From assembly GCA_002396065.1 (NCBI GenBank), contig DGWE01000052.1, forward strand, positions 1 through 5,239: a stretch of 5,239 bases of DNA, read 5' to 3'. Shown piece after piece: positions 1-5,156 of this stretch. The number at the start of each line of letters is the position of its first letter. The first letter of the stretch is position 1. Source of the DNA: Eubacteriaceae bacterium UBA4266. Lineage in GTDB: Bacteria > Bacillota > Clostridia > Eubacteriales > Eubacteriaceae. The notes under the pieces were generated by a model. It was not told the origin of the DNA, ran no database searches, and worked only from the letters and a program-made list of their open reading frames with translations. The translations under genes were made by a program, and so were the position numbers.

Positions 1-131
1 GACTTTTACTTAGCAGGCTGTTTTTTCTTTTTAGTCATGGTTTTTCTGAATTTTAAAGATGTTTCTATTTTACCATATCTTTTTAAATTTTCCGCAATTT
101 CTGTTATAGCTGTTTATTAAGGATTCTTTTT

Positions 132-137
132 TATAAT
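132..137 (+). promoter_or_regulatory. Probable sigma-70/SigA promoter (-10 box) of the FNR-like oxidoreductase gene
   Basis: A perfect TATAAT hexamer lies 27 bases before the ATG at 165, in a very AT-rich stretch that contrasts with the GC-rich genes downstream. The -35 element is poor: the best candidate is TGTTTA at 111-116 with a short 15-base spacer. Transcription would start near 144, giving a leader of about 20 bases that contains the ribosome binding site. The -10 match is direct observation; promoter function is inferred. Confidence 0.55.
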
Positions 138-150
138 GAGATCAAAAAAC

Positions 151-157
151 AGGAGGG
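151..157 (+). promoter_or_regulatory. Ribosome binding site of the oxidoreductase gene
   Basis: AGGAGGG lies 7 bases before the ATG at 165. It is close to the ideal Shine-Dalgarno sequence at standard spacing and fixes this ATG as the start. Confidence 0.85.
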
Positions 158-164
158 TTTTACG

Positions 165-857
165 ATGAAACTTTATCCAGCTGCGATTTCGCAAATTGTG
201 AAGGAAACCTCAGACACCTACAGTTTTATCCTCGAGATTCCGGACGGCTACACCTGGACGGCGGGCCAGCACGCGCTGTGGCGCTTTCAGGATTACACCG
301 TTAGTCCCGACGAAAAGCCCGGACGGGTGTTCACGATCGCGTCCGCGCCGGCCGACGGCTTTCTGATGTTCACGACGCGCATCGCTGAACCCCATTCCGA
401 CTTCAAGGATATTCTGCTCAACCGCGTCAAGCCCGGGGACGTGATGCTCGTCGCGAATGCCCTCGGCAGCTACACCTTCCACGACACGACAGACCGCGCC
501 CTGGTCATCGCCGGGGGCATCGGCATTACGCCGATCCGCTCGCTGCTCAAGGATATGGCCGCCCGCCACGACACGTCCAAAAAAGTGACGGTGCTCTACT
601 CCGACGACCGCGGCGAATTCGCCTACGGCCCGTTCTGGGACGAAGTCCGGAGCACGCTGCCCAACGTCGACCTGCAGCTGATCTCCAACCGCGACGCCTT
701 TACCGATGGGGTCAACACTTACGCAAAAGCCAACGGCAGCGATGCCGAATACCTGATTGCTGGCTCGCCAGGCATGAACAAAGCCTTCGCTGAAACATTA
801 ACCGGTCTCGGCGTTGCGGCGGACCGCATCGTTACTGACGATTTCAGGGGATATTGA
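165..857 (+). CDS. FAD-dependent oxidoreductase, ferredoxin-NADP+ reductase (FNR) family
   Basis: This 230-residue soluble flavoprotein has the two-domain FNR fold and should move electrons between NAD(P)H and a protein or small-molecule partner through FAD. The N-terminal beta-barrel (about 1-105) carries the FAD-binding motif RVFTIAS at 54-60, matching the family pattern R-x-[FY]-[ST]-x-A-S, and a G-D-x-x-x-V-x-x-x-x-G stretch at 91-101. The C-terminal nucleotide-binding domain has the glycine-rich GGIGITP at 117-123 and the AGSPGM pattern at 199-204. The protein ends in DDFRGY, with an aromatic residue at the very C-terminus. No 2Fe-2S ferredoxin cysteine cluster, signal peptide or membrane segment is seen, so this is a stand-alone reductase whose electron partner is encoded elsewhere. 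The start is set by AGGAGGG seven bases upstream. The gene is probably monocistronic, with its own -10 box and a terminator-like hairpin after the stop. The physiological substrate cannot be told from the sequence. Confidence 0.88.
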   Translation: MKLYPAAISQIVKETSDTYSFILEIPDGYTWTAGQHALWRFQDYTVSPDEKPGRVFTIASAPADGFLMFTTRIAEPHSDFKDILLNRVKPGDVMLVANALGSYTFHDTTDRALVIAGGIGITPIRSLLKDMAARHDTSKKVTVLYSDDRGEFAYGPFWDEVRSTLPNVDLQLISNRDAFTDGVNTYAKANGSDAEYLIAGSPGMNKAFAETLTGLGVAADRIVTDDFRGY

Positions 858-890
858 TCTCGCGCCAACCTTTCGGCACGCGATCGGAAT

Positions 891-921
891 AAGGGGGCAG
901 TTTGCCCCCTTGTTTGCGTTT
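891..921 (+). terminator. Probable rho-independent terminator after the oxidoreductase gene
   Basis: A 9-bp perfect stem (891-899 with 903-911, AAGGGGGCA / TGCCCCCTT) closes a 3-base loop, followed by GTTTGCGTTT. The stem is strong and GC-rich, but the T-tract is interrupted, so termination may be incomplete. It begins 33 bases after the stop codon at 857. Confidence 0.7.
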
Positions 922-942
922 ATCCTGCGTTTGATTTAAAAT
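914..942 (+). promoter_or_regulatory. Possible promoter of the nucleosidase gene
   Basis: TTGCGT (914-919) and TAAAAT (937-942) are separated by 17 bases, 53 bases before the ATG at 995. The -10 matches the consensus at five of six positions but the -35 at only three. It sits directly after the preceding terminator stem, which is a common arrangement. Support is moderate to weak. Confidence 0.4.
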
Positions 943-981
943 CCAAAGGGTCCTGCGTTCATCAGGGCCAGCACCAAAATT

Positions 982-989
982 AAAGGAGA
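982..989 (+). promoter_or_regulatory. Ribosome binding site that fixes the extended start of the nucleosidase
   Basis: AAAGGAGA precedes the ATG at 995, with 6 bases between GGAG and the start codon. This matters because the usual family start would correspond to the internal Met codon at 1115-1117, which has no Shine-Dalgarno sequence before it (GTGACGACAAGACG). The site therefore supports translation of the N-terminal extension. Confidence 0.8.
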
Positions 990-994
990 ATGGT

Positions 995-1852
995 ATGAAA
1001 AAAAATCCTGCAAAAGTAATCGGCGGCATTGCCCTCGGCGCCGGCGCGGCGATTGGCGCGGGCGTTGGGTTTATTAAAGGGATGCACAAGGCAATCCAAA
1101 GTGACGACAAGACGATGCCGCTGTTCGGGCTGATCTGCCCGATGGAAGAGGAGACCGCGCCTTTTCGAGAAGCCATGGATATTCGGCAGACGACGATCAT
1201 CTCAGGGCTGACGTTCACCGAAGGCACGCTCTGCGGCCAATCGGTGGTGCTCGTTCAATGCGGCGTCGGGAAGGTAAATGCTGCGGTCTGTGCTCAGGCG
1301 CTGTGTTCCCATTTCCCGATTGACGCGCTGATCAACGTCGGCGTTGCCGGTACGACAGCTGACGATATCCATCAAGGGGATATCGTCGTCTCTTCAGACG
1401 CTGTCCAGCACGACTTCGACGTGACGGTCCGCGGATTTGCCCCGGGTGAAATTCCGGATTTACCGGTTTGGGATTTCCAAGCGGCGACGTCGCTGATTGA
1501 TCTGGCTGCACGGGCTTACGAAGCCTGTCAGGACGAAATGGACGACGCCAAATTCAGTGTCGGGCGCATCGCCAGCGGCGACCAATTTATCGCCGGCGGT
1601 CCCCGAGCGGATGCGATCCAGAACACCTTTAATCCGGCTGCTGTCGAAATGGAAGGCGCGGCCATCGCTCAGGCTGCCGCGCTAAACGATGTGCCCTTTG
1701 TCATCATCCGCGCGATTTCGGACAACGCCGACAAAGACGCGCCGACACTGACTTACGATGAATTCCTGCCTTTGGCTATCCGCCACAGCTTCACCCTCGT
1801 GTGCAAAATGCTGACCTTAATCAAAGAGAACGACAAGCTGTCTTTAGGCTGA
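995..1852 (+). CDS. mtnN: 5'-methylthioadenosine/S-adenosylhomocysteine nucleosidase with N-terminal membrane-anchor-like extension
   Basis: This 285-residue enzyme should hydrolyse methylthioadenosine and S-adenosylhomocysteine to adenine plus the thioribose or ribosylhomocysteine product, serving methionine salvage and the activated methyl cycle. Residues 41-285 align with E. coli MTAN/Pfs recalled from memory. The first Glu motif is MEEE (50-53, E53 matching E12). VEMEGAAIA follows (E220 matching E174). The catalytic Asp lies in RAISDNAD (D243 matching D197), and YDEFL comes after it. The E220-D243 spacing equals that of the E. coli enzyme. The odd part is residues 1-40. A lysine-flanked hydrophobic run at 8-27 is rich in Gly and Ala, with G-x-x-x-G spacings at 17/21/25/29, like a glycine-zipper membrane helix; the normal enzyme is cytosolic and lacks it. 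There is no lipobox Cys and no clear signal-peptidase site, so a tether is more likely than secretion. The gene has its own RBS and probably its own promoter, and converges on the pilus operon. Confidence 0.9.
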   Translation: MKKNPAKVIGGIALGAGAAIGAGVGFIKGMHKAIQSDDKTMPLFGLICPMEEETAPFREAMDIRQTTIISGLTFTEGTLCGQSVVLVQCGVGKVNAAVCAQALCSHFPIDALINVGVAGTTADDIHQGDIVVSSDAVQHDFDVTVRGFAPGEIPDLPVWDFQAATSLIDLAARAYEACQDEMDDAKFSVGRIASGDQFIAGGPRADAIQNTFNPAAVEMEGAAIAQAAALNDVPFVIIRAISDNADKDAPTLTYDEFLPLAIRHSFTLVCKMLTLIKENDKLSLG

Positions 1853-1896
1853 TCGTCAGATCTTTAAATCAGCGCTGAAAAACGCTGTTTTAACGC

Positions 1897-1937
1897 AAAA
1901 AAGACTGAAGGCTATTCTTCTTCCTTCAGTCTTTTTT
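1897..1937. terminator. Bidirectional rho-independent terminator between the nucleosidase gene and the pilus operon
   Basis: A 15-bp perfect inverted repeat (1897-1911 with 1923-1937, core GACTGAAGG / CCTTCAGTC) encloses an 11-base loop. Six A's on the left arm and six T's on the right arm give each strand a U-tract at the end of its hairpin. It begins 44 bases past the nucleosidase stop on + and 9 bases past the pilin B stop on -, so it can end both converging transcripts. Confidence 0.9.
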
Positions 1938-1946
1938 GTTTGCGCC

Positions 1947-3056
1947 TTATTCGGCGTCTTTTCTGCGTTTTGAGACGACTGTAACGATGAGGATCAGCGC
2001 CGCACCGCCGAGGATGGCGGCCCATCCCGCGATGCGGGTGGCGTCTCCGGTTTTGACTTTGCCGGTTGTGGCGGTCTTGCCGCCGCCGCTCGTCTTCTGA
2101 ACCAGGATGTTGGTGTAAGCCATGCTGTTGGTCTTTTCGCCCACCAGCTGGCTGCCGGAATCCCGGCCGTTGATGACGGCTTTGGGATTGGTTTGCGCTT
2201 CACCCTTGTCGTCGACCACCTGGCCGTTGGCTTTCACAGCGATGGACGTGCGTTCGACGTTTGGATCTTCGGTTTCGACGGTGCGGTACCGCAGGCCCAC
2301 GGGGACATTTTTGAACACGATGTGTTCGCCGTCTTTGAGATCGTAAGTCAGGGTTTTGCCGTTCTTTTTGACATTTTCCCCGCCAACAATTTCGATGCTG
2401 TCCAGATCCACGGTGTTCGTCGAAGAATCGGCGAAAGTCGTTGTGAAATGGTACAGGGTATTCGCATTCCCGTTCACCACGTGTTTCGTGACGGTCGGGT
2501 CGCTGTCGGTGATTGCCGAATAGGTGTTTTCAAAGGTCAGCCCGTCGAGCTTGTCTTTGGCGTCGGTGCTGACTTTGCCCTTGGTGACCAAATAGGTCCG
2601 GGTGCCGTTGTTTTTGACAAGGACGCGGATGTAGTACGTGCTTGTATCCACATCCCATCCGGTGCTGCCGGTTTTCTGCGCCGGCGCGGTCTGCACCACC
2701 TTAAAGGTGTATTCGCCGGCCGCCTGGGTCTTCGATGCGAGGTCCAGGGTCGTGGAATAGGTGTAGACCCCTGCCTTTTTGTTCAGTTTGGAAACCGGAA
2801 TGTCCAGGGTCCAGGGGTCGCTGACCGCCGGCGGGACCACCCCGTCGTCATTCTGGGCCTCCTGGCTGATCTGAAGGGTCAGGGTTCCGCTGAGGGTCAC
2901 CCCTTCTGCAGCTTTCACTTTTTCAGTCACTGTGGGGGCACCTGCCGCCGCAGCCTGAACGGTGGTGAAGGCGTGGCCAGCTCCCGCGAAGCCCATGAGG
3001 CCGAACACCAGGATGGCGAGAACGGCCAGCTTCAGCGGACGTTTGAGAATTGCCAT
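1947..3056 (-). CDS. FctA/Spy0128-like two-domain pilin, paralogue downstream of the sortase (pilin B)
   Basis: This 369-residue wall-anchored pilus subunit has a Sec signal peptide (KR, hydrophobic core, likely cleavage after GHA29 or VQA35). Two FctA-type beta-sandwich domains follow, about 40-180 and 186-316. A Gly/Thr/Lys-rich linker leads to a sorting signal: KVKTG (333-337), a hydrophobic helix at about 342-361, and KRRK. Domain 2 keeps the expected isopeptide triad: K191 in TVTKHV, E261 in TVETE and N315 in AYTN. Domain 1 aligns without gaps to pilin A but has E45 where A has K46, and Q122 where A has E119; only N177 is kept. K169 matches the Spy0128 polymerisation lysine (K161), again eight residues before the domain 1 Asn as in pilin A. 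GGAGGTGG seven bases upstream fixes the start. The gene lies 37 bases after the sortase stop and ends at a strong terminator, so it is probably the last of the operon. Position resembles fctB, but size and fold resemble FctA, so minor, tip or second shaft roles are all possible. Confidence 0.85.
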   Translation of the reverse strand: MAILKRPLKLAVLAILVFGLMGFAGAGHAFTTVQAAAAGAPTVTEKVKAAEGVTLSGTLTLQISQEAQNDDGVVPPAVSDPWTLDIPVSKLNKKAGVYTYSTTLDLASKTQAAGEYTFKVVQTAPAQKTGSTGWDVDTSTYYIRVLVKNNGTRTYLVTKGKVSTDAKDKLDGLTFENTYSAITDSDPTVTKHVVNGNANTLYHFTTTFADSSTNTVDLDSIEIVGGENVKKNGKTLTYDLKDGEHIVFKNVPVGLRYRTVETEDPNVERTSIAVKANGQVVDDKGEAQTNPKAVINGRDSGSQLVGEKTNSMAYTNILVQKTSGGGKTATTGKVKTGDATRIAGWAAILGGAALILIVTVVSKRRKDAE

Positions 3057-3063
3057 GTTTAAA

Positions 3064-3071
3064 CCACCTCC
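3064..3071 (-). promoter_or_regulatory. Strong ribosome binding site of pilin B
   Basis: On the minus strand GGAGGTGG stands 7 bases before the ATG at 3056. It is the best Shine-Dalgarno sequence in the operon, in contrast to the sortase gene just upstream, which has none. Confidence 0.85.
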
Positions 3072-3093
3072 ATTTCTGTTATTTGTGTTGTTT

Positions 3094-4041
3094 TCATGGG
3101 TGATGCGCCTGCTTTCTTTTTTTCATGACCCGCCAGAAAATCAGCGCCGCAATGGCGATGAGGAGGAGGACGTACCACCACCAGGGCAGGGTCTTCCAGA
3201 AGGCGCTTCCCGCGCCGGTTTTCTGAGACTTCTTCGAAAACGGGTTTTTGTAGGTTTGGTCGGTGAGCTTCGCCGCGACGACGTAGCGCTTGTTCGTCAG
3301 CCCGCTGGCGCAGGTGGACAGGAGCACAATGTGGCTGCCCGGGTCGATGGTGACCGCCCGCGTGTAGGACGCGGCGCCGAGAAGGTGACTGTAGTAGCTT
3401 GTAATCTCGCTGGGGCTCACTTCGGTGTTGTACAAGGTTGAGTCGTAGGCGTCCCCTTCGATGAACGCAAAGATTTTGAGCCCGTGGTGTTTGCCGCCGA
3501 AGTACAGATCGCCGTACTTGTGGGTTTTAAACACCTTGTGCTTTTTGAAGCGTTCGAGGTCGCCGAACATCAGATGTTTTTCCATATGGTGTCCATAGAT
3601 GATGCTGTTCGCGTCAGAGAAATCGCTGGCGTTGGCGGCATCGAGGAACGGACATCCCGAGAGGGAAAAGTCGCCCTTGGCGTCGGTGTTCAGGTATTTA
3701 TCGTTATCAGTGCTCTGCGCGATCGGATAATCGATCTTGGTGCCGTAAACCTGAACCCAGCCGATGACTTCGGGGTTGAGTTTCTGAAGGGTTTTAAAGG
3801 AAACGTATGGCTTGGTGTCGGGTTTGTAGGTTTCGAGGACGGTCGGCGAGGCTGCGACGTAAACTTGGTGCGTGTCCCAGAGACAGTAGATGCCGAAAGT
3901 GATGAGCACCATGAAAAAGATCAGCAGGAACCAATCGGCGGCTTGGTCCAAGAAATGGATACAACGCCTTGCCAGACGAGCTGGCAAGGCTTCTTGTTGT
4001 TCGTGAGTCAGACGTTCCTTCGAGGATGTGTGACGCATCAT
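3094..4041 (-). CDS. srtB: Class B sortase, probable pilin polymerase
   Basis: This 315-residue membrane transpeptidase should cut the pilin sorting signals between Thr and Gly and pass the acyl-enzyme to a lysine of the next pilin. A cytoplasmic basic N-terminus is followed by a membrane segment at about 37-55. The class B catalytic domain then shows NPEVIGWVQVYGTKIDYPI (89-107), the catalytic His in IYGHHM (H151), the catalytic Cys in LLSTCAS (C244) and the Arg in NKRYVVAAKL (R252). A second membrane segment at about 287-303 ends in MKKRKQ, a C-terminal anchor not present in the classic SrtB of S. aureus. In the streptococcal FCT locus a class B-type sortase likewise polymerises FctA, and the same placement between pilin genes supports that role here. 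The family name is certain; the specific symbol reflects class only. The start is uncertain: two adjacent ATGs (4041 and 4038) follow the pilin A stop by 16 bases without a visible Shine-Dalgarno sequence, so translation may depend on coupling to pilin A. Confidence 0.9.
   Translation of the reverse strand: MMRHTSSKERLTHEQQEALPARLARRCIHFLDQAADWFLLIFFMVLITFGIYCLWDTHQVYVAASPTVLETYKPDTKPYVSFKTLQKLNPEVIGWVQVYGTKIDYPIAQSTDNDKYLNTDAKGDFSLSGCPFLDAANASDFSDANSIIYGHHMEKHLMFGDLERFKKHKVFKTHKYGDLYFGGKHHGLKIFAFIEGDAYDSTLYNTEVSPSEITSYYSHLLGAASYTRAVTIDPGSHIVLLSTCASGLTNKRYVVAAKLTDQTYKNPFSKKSQKTGAGSAFWKTLPWWWYVLLLIAIAALIFWRVMKKRKQAHHP
3966..3990 (-). promoter_or_regulatory. Strong hairpin inside the 5' part of the sortase coding region
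   Basis: A perfect 10-bp inverted repeat (GCCTTGCCAG / CTGGCAAGGC) closes a 5-base loop at sortase codons 18-26. The flanking ACAAC (3961-3965) and GTTGT (3996-4000) can add five more pairs across a 5-base bulge. No U-tract follows on either strand, so it is not a standard terminator. Its position 51 bases after the start of a gene lacking a Shine-Dalgarno sequence suggests a role in lowering sortase output or in mRNA processing. That role is inference; the repeat itself is plain in the sequence. Confidence 0.5.
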
Positions 4042-4057
4042 GGGTGAGCGCGTTTAC

Positions 4058-5110
4058 TTACGCGTCTCTTCTTCTGCGAGAAACGATGTAAAGTGCAACA
4101 GCACCGCCTGCAATCGCGACCATCGCGATGAAGGGGGCGATTTTTGTGGCAACCCCTGTCAGGGTCACGTCTTGATACGTGTTGGTGTAAGCAATCGTGT
4201 TGGCATTTTCGCCAAGGAGCACTTCGCCAGAATCCAAACCGTTTATATTCGTTGTTGCTCCGCCGTTGCTGCTAATCGCAATCGTGGTGGATTTAACGTT
4301 CGTCGCCTGAGCTTCGACGACATCGACTTTAACGCCAGCCGGGACGTTCGTGAACGTCGCAGTTTCACCTTTCTTTAATTTGAAAGTGATCGCATTGCCG
4401 CTGACGGCTTTATCGGTTGCATCTGCTACTTGAATCTGATTGATGAAAGTCGAAACTTCGCCAGAAGTTGAGGATTCTTTGAAAGTAGCAGTGAAGCTAT
4501 ACAGCGTATCGGCATCGGCGTACTGGTCGTTTTCAACGGTTTTCTTGACTGTGAAAGCGCCGGCTTCTTTTGTAAAGGTGTTGGTGAAGTCGATGCTGTC
4601 CACCTTGTTTTCAAACTTGTTGTCCGTAATGGTGTTGGTGCCTTCGGTCACGATGTAGCTGTGGCTGTTGTCCTGTGCGACATAGACGTGGACGTAGTAG
4701 GTTGTCTTATCTACAGTCCAGCCGTAAGTGCCGGTCTTGTCTGCCGGTGCGGTTTCTTTCACTTCGAAAGTATATTCACCGACGGCTGTGGTTTTTGCAG
4801 CCAGGCCTAAAGATTCGCTGACCTTTGTGTTGGCCTTTAAGCTTGCGGCTGGAATGCTGACCGTGTCGTCTGCAACCGTTGCTGGAGCGGCGACGCCGTC
4901 GGCATTGGGCACTTGTTTAACGGAGAAGACTGCATCGTCTGAAATCGTGATGCCATCGGCCACGTTGACGGTTTTGTTAACCTTTGGTTCTGTCGCGGTC
5001 GGCTGATCGGATGTTGCCGCATGAGCGGTGAGACCGGTAAATGCTGCGCCTAAGGCTAAAAGAAGGGTCATCGCCGCGGCGATGATTGCTGTACGAATTG
5101 ATTTTGCCAT
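4058..5110 (-). CDS. FctA/Spy0128-like two-domain pilin, probable major shaft subunit (pilin A)
   Basis: This 350-residue wall-anchored pilin has a Sec signal peptide ending AHA31. Two FctA/Spy0128-type domains (about 42-180 and 185-311) come next. The sorting signal is VTLTG (315-319), then APFIAMVAIAGG and a hydrophobic helix to about 343, then RRRR. The tail matches that of S. pyogenes FctA as recalled (EVPTGVAMTVAPYIALG), with V-T-L-T-G in place of E-V-P-T-G. Both domains keep the Lys/Glu/Asn triad that makes internal isopeptide bonds: K46, E119, N177 and K190, E266, N310. K169 sits eight residues before N177, matching Spy0128 K161, the lysine that links one subunit to the next. The start is fixed by AAAGGAAA. 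The gene follows the signal-peptidase-like gene by 46 bases and precedes the sortase by 16, which is the FCT-locus order. The triads and K169 were assigned by eye against remembered Spy0128 positions. The shaft role is inferred from gene order and complete triads. Confidence 0.88.
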   Translation of the reverse strand: MAKSIRTAIIAAAMTLLLALGAAFTGLTAHAATSDQPTATEPKVNKTVNVADGITISDDAVFSVKQVPNADGVAAPATVADDTVSIPAASLKANTKVSESLGLAAKTTAVGEYTFEVKETAPADKTGTYGWTVDKTTYYVHVYVAQDNSHSYIVTEGTNTITDNKFENKVDSIDFTNTFTKEAGAFTVKKTVENDQYADADTLYSFTATFKESSTSGEVSTFINQIQVADATDKAVSGNAITFKLKKGETATFTNVPAGVKVDVVEAQATNVKSTTIAISSNGGATTNINGLDSGEVLLGENANTIAYTNTYQDVTLTGVATKIAPFIAMVAIAGGAVALYIVSRRRRDA

Positions 5111-5114
5111 GAGA

Positions 5115-5122
5115 TTTCCTTT
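5115..5122 (-). promoter_or_regulatory. Ribosome binding site of pilin A
   Basis: On the minus strand AAAGGAAA precedes the ATG at 5110, with six bases between AGGA and the start codon. The rest of the 46-base gap to the upstream stop (5111-5156) shows no terminator and no convincing promoter, so read-through from the upstream gene is likely. Confidence 0.7.
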
Positions 5123-5156
5123 CGTATATGAATTTTGAATCTGTGTTCTCTGCGCC

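Noticed and set aside
12..32. T-rich run after AGCAGGCTG at the left edge, possibly the right half of a terminator of an upstream + strand gene
   Set aside because: The left arm, if any, is outside the window, so no stem can be shown.
6..38. Ten-codon minus-strand mini-ORF (M-T-K-K-K-K-Q-P-A-K)
   Set aside because: No Shine-Dalgarno sequence lies before it and the length is trivial. The lysines come from the T-run at 21-32.
1..120. Frame open from the left edge to a TAA at 118-120 (39 codons, hydrophobic, F/L-rich), as if the end of a membrane protein
   Set aside because: The stretch is extremely AT-rich, unlike the neighbouring genes. T-rich DNA reads as Phe/Leu by chance, and nothing recognisable is encoded. 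It cannot be excluded without the upstream sequence.
1870..1891. Small hairpin CAGCG / CGCTG followed by TTTT, just after the nucleosidase stop
   Set aside because: Only five base pairs with an 8-base loop. The much stronger hairpin at 1897-1937 directly follows and explains termination.
2193..3062. Open frame of 289 codons on the + strand, opposite pilin B
   Set aside because: It is the mirror of a GC-rich, well-supported gene with signal peptide, domains and sorting signal. The translated product is low-complexity in a way typical of antisense frames.
2962..4047. Open frames on the + strand (2962-3441 and 3484-4047) opposite the sortase gene
   Set aside because: The sortase frame on the other strand carries all catalytic motifs. 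These frames show no recognisable domain and overlap it completely.
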